Source: Candidatus Bathyarchaeota archaeon (lineage in GTDB: Archaea > Thermoproteota > Bathyarchaeia > Bathyarchaeales > Bathyarchaeaceae). From it: a DNA stretch of 9,508 nt. The stretch is taken from NCBI GenBank assembly GCA_029883255.1, contig JAOUJL010000046.1:1-9508 (forward strand), in the 5' to 3' direction. The position numbers and the translations under genes are program-made. Shown in pieces: positions 1 through 5,483 of this stretch (position 1 is its first letter; the number at the start of each line of letters is the position of its first letter). The notes beneath the pieces were generated by a model. It was not told the origin of the DNA and did no database searches. It saw only the letters and a program-made list of their open reading frames with translations.

Positions 1-46
1 CAAACAAAAAAATGGTGAATAGAAACAGGTCACCTAACTCTTTCAT
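1..46 (-). CDS. possible N-terminal fragment of a gene cut by the left edge
   Basis: Reading the minus strand from an ATG at 46 gives 15 codons, starting MKELGDLFLF, that stay open to the window edge. An AGGA stretch lies just before the ATG. A 7+7 base inverted repeat (70-84, CTACTTC-a-GAAGTAG) sits about 25 to 40 bases upstream, where an operator could be. Fifteen codons are far too few to prove a gene. It may be chance; the sequence to the left of the window would settle it. Confidence 0.15.
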   Translation of the reverse strand, partial: MKELGDLFLFTIFLF

Positions 47-308
47 ATATCCTACTGTTCATTTCTGTTCTACTTCAGAAGTAGTACACTTTTTTCCATT
101 CTATAGAAAAACATTGAATTCCAATGATAAACAATGAAATCTACAAATCCAATATTCCATGGTTCACTTTGGAAAATATATAGAAAGGTGGATGAGAAGT
201 GGAAAAGTGTCTATGCGTGCACACCGATCCAGAACTATCTTTGAAACGCATTTACTTTTGGGTTAGAGACCGTAGTAAGAGTGATTCATGCGTGTGCAGC
301 GTGCAATT
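47..308. other. A/T-rich intergenic stretch, no convincing gene
   Basis: This stretch follows the 3' end of the AN1-transglutaminase gene. On the plus strand it holds a TATA-like AAATATATAG (174-183) followed by AAAGGTGG and an ATG at 192, but that frame closes after 24 codons. The minus strand holds only short frames. The 15-base inverted repeat at 70-84 is the only symmetric element I noticed. No tRNA or other RNA gene could be recognised. Confidence 0.5.
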
Positions 309-926
309 TTACCATTCTATCAAAAATCCAGTAACTGTATCATTATAGGTTCTGCCATTATATCGTGGGGCATATCTTGTTCTGTCCCAATATGGTTGTC
401 CAATAGTTAACGGTACTACCTCGTCTAATTGAGGTTCAACAAAAATCATTCCACGATCTGTAGTGTTGAAACAGTTCAACGCATGGCTCCAATCATCAAA
501 GAACGCTCGAACATGTCCACATCTGTAACCTGCTTTGAGAGCGTTGCTTCTAAACTCTGCTGCATAATTTGCACAGGTGTATTCTTGGTCTTTGTACGGA
601 TTCTTATCGGTCTGATCTGATTCAATGAACTGCAAGGCTTCCTGGTAAGTCGGGTCCCTCAGTTCTCCGCCACCAGAAGTACAGCTCATATGAACTGTGA
701 CTGCACTTAGAAAAGTCAAGACCATACAGAACGCCAGGATGCGGGATAAATGTCTCCTGAACTTTGGCATTTTCCCTTCCACGACTTTTCTCTTTCGACG
801 CCAATATTTCAGTTCTTGACATCGGTGGTTTTCTGGACTCACATGTTCAGAGCAAAATGCTCCCCGACAAAAGCAGCATCCAAATGGAAAAGTGACTTCT
901 CTGCCACATTGTTCACATGTTGACAT
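309..926 (-). CDS. AN1 zinc finger / membrane helix / transglutaminase-like protein
   Basis: The 205-residue protein has three parts. Residues 4-36 are a complete AN1-type zinc finger: C4-x2-C7-x9-C17-x2-C20-x4-C25-x2-H28-x5-H34-x-C36. A basic stretch (41-62) leads into one hydrophobic helix at about 63-82. Residues about 110-170 look like a transglutaminase-like cysteine hydrolase: C118 at the start of a helix (TCANYAAEFR), H148 in WSHAL, and E164 in FVEPQ where the family has Asp or a similar residue. By the positive-inside rule the finger should be in the cytoplasm and the catalytic part outside. Known: AN1 fingers bind ubiquitin-like or chaperone partners in eukaryotes, and transglutaminase-fold proteins are often peptidases. 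The substrate here is unknown. Start: first ATG, no clear Shine-Dalgarno site. Stop TAA. Confidence 0.85.
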   Translation of the reverse strand: MSTCEQCGREVTFPFGCCFCRGAFCSEHVSPENHRCQELKYWRRKRKVVEGKMPKFRRHLSRILAFCMVLTFLSAVTVHMSCTSGGGELRDPTYQEALQFIESDQTDKNPYKDQEYTCANYAAEFRSNALKAGYRCGHVRAFFDDWSHALNCFNTTDRGMIFVEPQLDEVVPLTIGQPYWDRTRYAPRYNGRTYNDTVTGFLIEW

Positions 927-971
927 CTTGCTCTAATTAGATTTATCACGTACATCCATTTTATTCTTGCT

Positions 972-982
972 ATTTTATATAC
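972..982 (-). promoter_or_regulatory. TATA-like box for the AN1-transglutaminase gene
   Basis: On the minus strand the sequence reads TGTATATAAAAT about 46 to 56 bases before the ATG at 926. Archaeal transcription usually begins about 25 bases after such a box, so the start would be near 950, giving a short leader. The purine-rich upstream BRE element is not clear. Confidence 0.4.
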
Positions 983-1075
983 ATAACAACTGTCATGCGT
1001 GCGCTTGTGTGTGGAGACACAACAAAAATTCAATGTTTCTATTTGAGAATTTGTGAAGTGGTCTATATGCCTTGG

Positions 1076-1309
1076 TTAGCGTATATAGGATATATCTCCG
1101 TTATCTTGTTTTACAACATCAAGTAAGCGAAGGTCTAAGCTTATTGTCAGTTTCCTTTGACCAGTTATGTTTGTTGCTTTTATTGTGAAAAACTTTGTAT
1201 TCTTTCTCTCGTTATATGTAGGATCAATTTCTGAGATTTCTTCGATACCGTACAATTCTCCGTTTATCATGATGACTAATGGTCTGCCTTTCGTGTTTAG
1301 CTTAACCAT
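1076..1309 (-). CDS. small protein of unknown function, 77 residues
   Basis: I do not recognise this family. The 77-residue product is polar and looks rich in beta strands (LVIMINGELYGIEEIS, then KFFTIKATNI, then KLTISLDLRL), like a small beta-barrel or a dimeric strand protein. It has no cysteines, signal peptide or membrane helix. I chose the ATG at 1309 because GGAG lies 10 bases before it; an in-frame TTG nine codons upstream has no such site. Stop TAA. It lies between the AN1-transglutaminase gene and tRNA-Asp on the same strand, but the gaps are too long to claim co-transcription. Confidence 0.6.
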   Translation of the reverse strand: MVKLNTKGRPLVIMINGELYGIEEISEIDPTYNERKNTKFFTIKATNITGQRKLTISLDLRLLDVVKQDNGDISYIR

Positions 1310-1619
1310 TGTTTCATTTCTCCACGTAGGCTTCAAGATTAACTATTGTAGGCTGTTTTAATGGTGTTATTTCCCGTCCTTACACATTCCCATTTACATA
1401 ATACTGCGTTTACCTTCAACATGCCAGCCAATCTATAGTCCTATGGTTATGCCCGAGGTTGTATCTCTGTTCATATTCGACCTCGGCTGTACAGCTTTGT
1501 GGAACACTTGGAAGATGAAAAGACTGTTAGCTGCTAAAGGTCGTTCTGACGTAGCTAGACATCAGATGGAAGTCCAAGTAAACCCCTAACATAAAGGTTC
1601 CATGAACTAAATGGTTTAG
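1310..1619. other. 310-base gap between the small unknown gene and tRNA-Asp
   Basis: No established gene. It holds the possible plus-strand small ORF at 1443-1589. Within that ORF is a 9-base-pair inverted repeat (1453-1461 with 1478-1486, one G-T pair, 16-base loop). A TATA-like TTTACATAAT at 1393-1402 faces the plus strand. I looked for C/D-box and H/ACA guide RNA signals on both strands and found none that fit. Confidence 0.4.
1443..1589 (+). CDS. possible 48-residue small protein
   Basis: A plus-strand frame from ATG 1443 (or the second ATG at 1449) to TAA at 1587. The product looks protein-like: a hydrophobic start (VVSLFIFDLGCTALW) and then a basic stretch (KMKRLLAAKGRSDVARH). That could be a short membrane-associated helix with a charged tail. 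A TATA-like TTTACATAAT (1393-1402) would place a transcript start near 1420-1425. There is no Shine-Dalgarno site, no family I recognise, and the frame stays open upstream to 1362 without another start codon. It would be convergent with tRNA-Asp. It may be real, a remnant, or chance. Confidence 0.25.
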   Translation: MVMPEVVSLFIFDLGCTALWNTWKMKRLLAAKGRSDVARHQMEVQVNP

Positions 1620-1697
1620 TGGCGCCCTGGCCGGGATTTGAACCCGGGTCGGGCGGGCGACAGCCGCCTATACTAGACCGGACTATACTACCAGGGC
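1620..1697 (-). tRNA. tRNA-Asp(GUC)
   Basis: The minus strand folds into a complete cloverleaf. The acceptor stem is GCCCTGG/CCAGGGC with discriminator G (1623). The anticodon stem GGCGG/CCGCC holds the loop CTGTCGC, anticodon GTC at 1659-1661. The T-arm is CCGGG-TTCAAAT-CCCGG. The D-arm is weak (GTAT/GTAT with G-T pairs), as in other Asp tRNAs. The 3' CCA is in the DNA (1620-1622). There is no intron. A TATA-like AAATTTAAG overlaps the stop of the upstream zinc-ribbon gene (about 1729-1736), roughly 35 bases before the tRNA, so a short 5' leader is likely. Confidence 0.97.
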
Positions 1698-1728
1698 ATC
1701 AAATTCCATAAAGAAAGAAGAGGTCTAC

Positions 1729-2142
1729 TTAAATTTTGTCAAGCACATTTCCGCTTCCATGAGAAGCCTTCTTCTTGAAATAATCCTCTCTAAGCTTAGC
1801 CGCCATCTTGTTGTCCTCCAGAATTAGTGGTCCCCTATAACCGCATCTTCTACATTCCCAAGTAGACCATAGTTGTGGCAGGCCAGACGCCCAAAACACA
1901 TCGGTTGAACCACATTTAGGGCAAAACTTGACACGCTTCATCGCGTGCTCTATATTCTTCTCTTCTCTTTTCAATTTCGCAACGTTCCATTTTTCTTTCA
2001 ACAATTTGCCAAGCGCCACAAAATCAAACTCTCTAGACTCAGCTCCACAGAGAGGACAACGCTCACCAGCATGCATCTCCTCGCCACACACGCACTTAGA
2101 ATTCGGACACGTCCATCCTACCATAACAATCACGCATCTCAT
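1729..2142 (-). CDS. double zinc-ribbon protein
   Basis: The 137-residue soluble protein carries two cysteine clusters. The first is C17, C19, C29 and C32 (C12 also nearby), a CxC...CPLCG knuckle pair. The second is C74-x2-C77 and C97-x2-C100 (CPKCG ... CRRCG), a classic zinc ribbon containing the phrase SGLPQLWSTWEC and ending GYRGPLILED. A charged helix lies between them (about 44-70) and the tail is basic. Archaeal proteins of this type are usually uncharacterised and are thought to contact nucleic acid or transcription factors; that role is inference. Start: ATG 2142 or the in-frame ATG 2124; neither has a good ribosome site, and an A-rich CGTAAAAAAGT at 2157-2167 could serve as a TATA box for a near-leaderless transcript. 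It lies between two tRNA genes on the same strand. Stop TAA. Confidence 0.82.
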   Translation of the reverse strand: MRCVIVMVGWTCPNSKCVCGEEMHAGERCPLCGAESREFDFVALGKLLKEKWNVAKLKREEKNIEHAMKRVKFCPKCGSTDVFWASGLPQLWSTWECRRCGYRGPLILEDNKMAAKLREDYFKKKASHGSGNVLDKI

Positions 2143-2202
2143 TAGAGAAACTGTTGACTTTTTTACGTCGCTCCCTCAAAGCTGAGAACCCCATAGACGT
2201 AG

Positions 2203-2297
2203 TGGCGGGCCCGTCGGGAATTGAACCCGAGACCCCCGGGTTAAAAGCCCGGTGCTGTGGACGCTTTTGAACTCTATCCTTGCTGAGCTACGGGCCC
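2203..2297 (-). tRNA. tRNA-Lys(UUU), interrupted by a 17-base intron
   Basis: The acceptor stem is GGGCCCG/CGGGCCC with discriminator G (2206) and an encoded CCA (2203-2205). The anticodon arm is CCGGG-CTTTTAA-CCCGG, anticodon TTT at 2243-2245. The T-arm is TCGGG-TTCAATT-CCCGA. Between the D-arm and the anticodon stem there are 17 bases too many. Removing 2257-2273 gives a normal D-arm (GCTC ... GAGC), A26, and then the anticodon stem. The mature tRNA would be 78 bases including CCA. Confidence 0.95.
2257..2273 (-). other. tRNA-Lys intron, non-canonical site between positions 22 and 23
   Basis: On the tRNA strand the intron is AGTTCAAAAGCGTCCAC. A bulge-helix-bulge can be drawn: exon GGAT pairs with intron GTCC (one T-G pair). 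Three-base bulges AGA and ACA lie on either side, and an inner helix GTT/AGC (one T-G pair) closes on loop CAAA. Cutting after the second base of each bulge yields exactly this 17-base intron. AG stands at both junctions, so sequence alone would also allow 23/24 or 24/25. The outer helix of the strict motif is missing, so this would be a relaxed form, cut by the archaeal splicing endonuclease. Confidence 0.82.
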
Positions 2298-2320
2298 TCT
2301 TTTACCTTCACCATTAAAGA

Positions 2321-2329
2321 TTAAATTAA
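2321..2329 (-). promoter_or_regulatory. TATA-like box for tRNA-Lys
   Basis: TTAATTTAA on the minus strand is centred about 28 bases before the first base of the tRNA, the expected archaeal distance. GAAACC just upstream is a fair match to a purine-rich BRE. Confidence 0.5.
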
Positions 2330-2474
2330 GGGTTTCTGTCACTTGTAATCTCGAAACGTCTGAACCGAACTTCAATATACTGGAGTTTCAGAATTCAAAC
2401 AAAAAGATGCAGGAAATATTCAAATCACAAGTTATTCGAAGTCGCCGTTGTGTAGTTTGGTTCTAGAAAATAAC

Positions 2475-2484
2475 CTTATAAATA
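2475..2484 (+). promoter_or_regulatory. TATA box for the four-helix membrane protein gene
   Basis: CTTATAAATA is a good archaeal TATA box, with A-rich GAAAATAAC in front as a possible BRE. It lies about 40 to 49 bases before the ATG at 2524, so transcription should start near 2506, leaving a leader of about 18 bases. GTGA (2515-2518) near the end of that leader is a weak Shine-Dalgarno candidate. Confidence 0.55.
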
Positions 2485-2523
2485 CTTAAAAGTGCAACAA
2501 TGCTTAACAACTTGTGAATAAAC

Positions 2524-2913
2524 ATGACAAACGAGTATGCTGCCTTAGCTTTCTGGATGTGTACCACGATTTTGGGTATAATGGGTTTCATCTTGTCATT
2601 GGGAGGACTGCTTCTTCCGTGGGAAGGCCACACCGCTGGAATTATGACAGGCGGCGCTACATGGGCTGTTTATGGCTGCGTAATAATATTAGCTGGTCTC
2701 TTCGTCTTAATAATGCCCGGATCCCTCAACGCAAGCCCAGTGCTCATGGCAGCTGGAAGCCTACTCATAATATTCAGCGTGATTTACTCGTTCTTCAACA
2801 CATCGGGTCTGGTATCCTACGGAATATACGTCGCTCTAATAGGCGCAATAATAACATTCATCGGAGCAATTTTCTCCGCGATATACATCAAGTTTAAAGA
2901 AATGGCTAAGTAG
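2524..2913 (+). CDS. four-helix integral membrane protein, function unknown
   Basis: The 129-residue protein is almost entirely membrane helix: about 8-32, 44-65, 71-91 and 97-122, with short loops and a basic tail (KFKEMAK) that should face the cytoplasm. I see no transport motif, heme or metal ligand set, or catalytic residues. Glycine-rich stretches in helices 1 and 2 suggest tight helix packing. It is the only clear plus-strand gene, diverging from tRNA-Lys and convergent with the GPN GTPase. The start is the first ATG after a good TATA box. The frame ends with TAG. A longer plus-strand start at 2514 in another frame is a shadow. Confidence 0.85.
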   Translation: MTNEYAALAFWMCTTILGIMGFILSLGGLLLPWEGHTAGIMTGGATWAVYGCVIILAGLFVLIMPGSLNASPVLMAAGSLLIIFSVIYSFFNTSGLVSYGIYVALIGAIITFIGAIFSAIYIKFKEMAK

Positions 2914-3012
2914 ACACCGTCTCCTGCAACGATTTTCAAGCCAACGATTTATGCTAAGAATACGGAAAAGTGTAAAGCTACCCGCGTCTTAGTTTTTGTT
3001 GCTTCTTCGGAA

Positions 3013-3774
3013 CTATGTGGTGAATTTTTCTCCTTCTGTAGCAATGCGTTCCAGCGCCATGTTAAGGTTGATGAGCCCATCGTTTGTTTTTGCGGAAACG
3101 GGTATCAGAAAGAACCTCAACCCCAACCTGTAAATAGCGTGCATCATGTCACGACTGAGTAAACGTCTCGTTCCAGTCAACTCTTCTTCAATCGCTGATT
3201 CTAACGTCTCAGGAGAAGCCGACCAGTCTACAATGCGATCTACGTCTTCAGATGGAAGGAGATCACATTTCGACAGCACATACGTTTGAGGAACAAAAAA
3301 ACGGTTGTATACAGCAGCGGACAAAAACATGTTTGAAACGTAATTAAGGGGACTAGCAGAGAATACGGAGTCGAAGAGATATATGATCGCTTTAGGCTCC
3401 TTAGTTAGTTCATTCACAATGTAAGGTCCACTGGCCCTGAAGGCAAAGAGTTCCATTTGACCCGGGGTATCTACAATAACCATGTCGGAATTGAGATTTC
3501 TAATTTCTCGACCAAGCCTTTCCGCTTCTTCTGCGATTAGATCTGCTGCCATTACGAGTGCACCGTTGGGCCCAAGCTTGTATTCTTCCATTAATCTTTG
3601 AACACTCACGTAGTCGCGGGCGTCGATGTCCGGTGTGTATGGCAAGGTAAGGACTCCGGGGTCCAAATTCACGATTGCCACATTTTGTTTCTGAATTTTT
3701 AGCCAGTCAGCGAAGCAAGCGGTAAGGAGCGATTTCCCTGAACCCGCTGTGCCGACTATAAAGATTATAAGCAT
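3013..3774 (-). CDS. GPN-loop GTPase
   Basis: The 253-residue P-loop GTPase has all the family marks: Walker A GTAGSGKS (8-15), the defining Gly-Pro-Asn insert at 68-70 (KLGPNGAL), G3 DTPGQ (102-106), G4 SKCD (168-171) and G5 SAK (227-229). It belongs to the GPN/XAB1 family (dimeric GTPases). The eukaryotic members help assemble and import RNA polymerase II; the archaeal role is not established but is often guessed to involve RNA polymerase or ribosome assembly. Its length matches archaeal members. The ATG at 3774 is supported by AGGTG (3781-3785) six bases upstream. The gene appears to be single, convergent with the membrane-protein gene. Stop TAG. Confidence 0.95.
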   Translation of the reverse strand: MLIIFIVGTAGSGKSLLTACFADWLKIQKQNVAIVNLDPGVLTLPYTPDIDARDYVSVQRLMEEYKLGPNGALVMAADLIAEEAERLGREIRNLNSDMVIVDTPGQMELFAFRASGPYIVNELTKEPKAIIYLFDSVFSASPLNYVSNMFLSAAVYNRFFVPQTYVLSKCDLLPSEDVDRIVDWSASPETLESAIEEELTGTRRLLSRDMMHAIYRLGLRFFLIPVSAKTNDGLINLNMALERIATEGEKFTT

Positions 3775-3780
3775 TTAGAA

Positions 3781-3815
3781 CACCTATCGTGTGAACGAAA
3801 CAGCCAAAATAAATT
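3781..3815 (-). promoter_or_regulatory. TATA-like box and Shine-Dalgarno site of the GPN GTPase gene
   Basis: GAATTTATTTT (3806-3815 on the minus strand) is a plausible TATA element. AGGTG at 3781-3785 matches the anti-Shine-Dalgarno end of archaeal 16S rRNA and stands six bases before the ATG. The spacing would give a very short leader starting near the Shine-Dalgarno site itself. Confidence 0.4.
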
Positions 3816-4002
3816 CGTTGCGTTTGTTTATTTGTTTTAGGGTTTGCTCGGGCACTCAGATTTCAATCATCTTTTTCAATGTTCAATCTGCATCTTCGCT
3901 TCGACTCACACAATAGCTGTAAGACAACATCTGTTTCTTGATTCACGAACCGACGCAAGTAATACCTGTTTGTCACGCTGTCACAAATACTATACGAATT
4001 TT

Positions 4003-4224
4003 TCACTTTTTCTGAGTACCCCTTATGAGAAATACCATTCCTTTCTTAGTTTTACTTTGGGCATGCGAACTAAACCTTGTGGGAGGGGGACTTATCTGAC
4101 TATGGTATCTAGCACATTTTATCGCAACAGTTTCTCCGTCTTGCGAAATCCAAACAACACGCGCATCTCCACCACATTGAGGACACCTAACATGATCGCC
4201 TGCCTTGGTCATCTTTATATTCAC
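4003..4224 (-). CDS. small zinc-finger protein
   Basis: The 73-residue product has one clear cysteine knuckle (C14-x2-C17, CPQCGG) followed by beta strands and then C37-x3-H41, so the second half of the zinc site would be Cys-His instead of the usual CxxC. The C-terminal half is basic and Ser/Pro/Lys-rich, perhaps disordered. Nucleic-acid contact is likely but unproven. The start is either GTG 4224, with GGAAGG directly before it, or ATG 4212 with GTGA about eight bases before it. No partner gene is close. Stop TGA. The conserved-looking N-terminal half makes a real gene likely. Confidence 0.6.
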   Translation of the reverse strand: MNIKMTKAGDHVRCPQCGGDARVVWISQDGETVAIKCARYHSQISPPPTRFSSHAQSKTKKGMVFLIRGTQKK

Positions 4225-4271
4225 GCCTTCCGTAAAGAAGTATAGCTTCTAACATAAATGGGCTCTCTTCC

Positions 4272-4382
4272 TTAATAAAGCCCTTTTTTCGTAGAAGACA
4301 CTTCAATGAATTTAGCCTTCAAAAACAGTAAAAGGTCAGCTGGCATCATTTTTTCAGTATTTGCCTCAAGGTATGTATACAA
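4272..4382 (-). CDS. possible 36-residue peptide in the gap before the zinc-finger gene
   Basis: The minus strand has an open frame from TTG 4382 (or ATG 4349, giving 25 residues) to TAA at 4272. The predicted sequence looks protein-like (EKMMPADLLLFLKAKFIEV), with a short amphipathic or hydrophobic helix. There is no good ribosome site, and the frame overlaps the likely TATA element (CTTTATTAAG) of the downstream zinc-finger gene. The evidence is weak. The rest of this 296-base gap (4225-4520) shows nothing I can name. Confidence 0.15.
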   Translation of the reverse strand: MYTYLEANTEKMMPADLLLFLKAKFIEVSSTKKGLY

Positions 4383-4520
4383 GCGGTTTTTACTGGTAAA
4401 TTAGAGTTCTAGTCTGTCCCTCGTTCTTCGTGGAGCGGATTCTCTAATTATGCTTATTTGCGCTTCCGAAAGATAGAGGGTAATTAACAGTGTTAGAAAG
4501 AAACATATAGCATCAGCGCC

Positions 4521-5339
4521 CTATAGCTCAGAACCATCATTGCTTACAACCTGTAAGGTAGACCAATGGTCAGGAGCCTTCTTTTCATTATGAACAGAAT
4601 CTATGTAGTAAACGTCGTTGTAGTAGAACCATATATCTACACTAGGATATGAATGAGTCTCGTAGTAATTGTAAGGCATACCCCTCCTTTCCACCAGCCT
4701 CTGAGAATCATCATCATAGTATGGGCCAGATGTAGCTTCCAACGCCAGCCATTTATCATTCTCATACACTTCCACCCACGCGTGCCCCCCTTCATCTCCC
4801 CCAAAATTTACTAATCCCAAGACAACCCTCACGTCCTCCGCTTCAACACCCTCAGCCCTTAAAAGAGACACCAACGTGTTCGCTTGTTCTTCACAATCAC
4901 TTGCCTCTCTTGGTTTTGCTGGATTCGTGTCATAGCTAGGAGTGTCCACAAGGAAGACGTGGGGCACCAGCCATTTTTCATCCACACCATTCAGCGTAGC
5001 ATCAGAGACCCACACCCACCCTACGGCTGCCCTATAAGCTGCTATCTTTCCATTTACCCCGTCTGACAAATGCCTAACTGCAGAATCAAACGGAGTAACA
5101 TAATCCTGATAAGGCAACTCATGCGTAGCGTTGGGATTCCATAGTTGCGGTTGTAACAATCTCTCTAATTGCATATCAGGTCTAGGCGGATAATCAGGGG
5201 TTATTTCAAGGATCACATATAAAGCTAAGAATGTCCCTAACACTATGGCTGGTATCATAAAGATTACTAAGATTACAATCTCCAACGACGTATCATGACT
5301 GATATCTTCCATGATTCCCCTTTTCCTATATTCCATCAT
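4521..5339 (-). CDS. membrane-anchored transglutaminase-like protein
   Basis: The 272-residue protein starts with a short charged segment and one strong membrane helix (about 19-44), then an outward-facing domain. The transglutaminase-like triad is easy to see: C149 in ASDCEEQANTLVSLLRAEG, H186 in GGHAWVEVY, and E201 in WLALEATSG in the place usually held by Asp. The family includes proteases and peptide cross-linkers; this one probably acts on proteins or peptides at the cell surface, with unknown target. The C-terminal part is rich in Tyr and Asp (YYDDD, FYYNDVYY). Three in-frame starts are possible (5339, 5336, 5312); 5312 has GGGG four bases upstream, which would shorten the protein to 263 residues. 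Stop TAG. It has its own TATA-like box and is separated from the CinA gene by a T-run. Confidence 0.9.
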   Translation of the reverse strand: MMEYRKRGIMEDISHDTSLEIVILVIFMIPAIVLGTFLALYVILEITPDYPPRPDMQLERLLQPQLWNPNATHELPYQDYVTPFDSAVRHLSDGVNGKIAAYRAAVGWVWVSDATLNGVDEKWLVPHVFLVDTPSYDTNPAKPREASDCEEQANTLVSLLRAEGVEAEDVRVVLGLVNFGGDEGGHAWVEVYENDKWLALEATSGPYYDDDSQRLVERRGMPYNYYETHSYPSVDIWFYYNDVYYIDSVHNEKKAPDHWSTLQVVSNDGSEL

Positions 5340-5380
5340 TCTCTAATGTTAACGAGCAATTCTTAAGGGTTCAGAACACA

Positions 5381-5392
5381 CAATATTTATCA
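5381..5392 (-). promoter_or_regulatory. TATA-like box for the transglutaminase-like gene
   Basis: TGATAAATATTG on the minus strand lies about 42 to 53 bases before the ATG at 5339, predicting a transcript start near 5360. It follows the T-run that probably ends the CinA-family transcript. Confidence 0.42.
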
Positions 5393-5403
5393 ATGATACA
5401 TAG

Positions 5404-5410
5404 AAAAAAA
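5404..5410 (-). terminator. T7 run, likely archaeal terminator after the CinA-family gene
   Basis: Seven T residues on the minus strand about 75 bases past the stop of the CinA-family gene. Archaeal RNA polymerase stops at T-runs without needing a hairpin. No strong stem precedes it. Confidence 0.4.
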
Positions 5411-5483
5411 GTCGAATCGCGTACAAAAGAATAGAATAAAACCGTGAGAAACAAAGTTACAGCAAGAAAGTTTGCCGATAATA

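Noticed and set aside
211..1001. ATGCGTG motif three times around the AN1-transglutaminase gene (213, 288, 995), two of them as TCATGCGTG
   Set aside because: Nine-base matches occur many times by chance in 9.5 kb, the spacing is irregular, and only one copy lies near a promoter.
1500..1600. C/D-box-like signals (AGATGAA and CTGA) in the gap before tRNA-Asp
   Set aside because: The spacing and the missing inner D'/C' pair do not fit archaeal C/D guide RNAs.
2407..2466. 19-codon plus-strand frame starting MQEIFKSQV before the membrane-protein gene
   Set aside because: Too short, with no ribosome site, and it ends before the TATA box of the real gene.
2514..2897. 127-codon plus-strand frame overlapping the membrane-protein gene
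   Set aside because: It is the +1 shadow of the four-helix protein; the product is Arg/Asn/His-rich with no membrane pattern, and its start does not fit the promoter as well.
2927..2950. CAACGATTT twice at a 15-base spacing after the membrane-protein gene
   Set aside because: Only two short copies with no further units; not a repeat array.
3844..4245. 133-codon plus-strand frame
   Set aside because: It is largely antisense to the 73-residue zinc-finger gene, and its product looks like a shadow (many Ser, Thr, Phe and Arg, no recognisable domain).
4260..4289. GGGCT ... AGCCC followed by TTTTTT on the plus strand, like a bacterial terminator
   Set aside because: The stem has only five pairs with a 14-base loop, and no plus-strand gene lies upstream.
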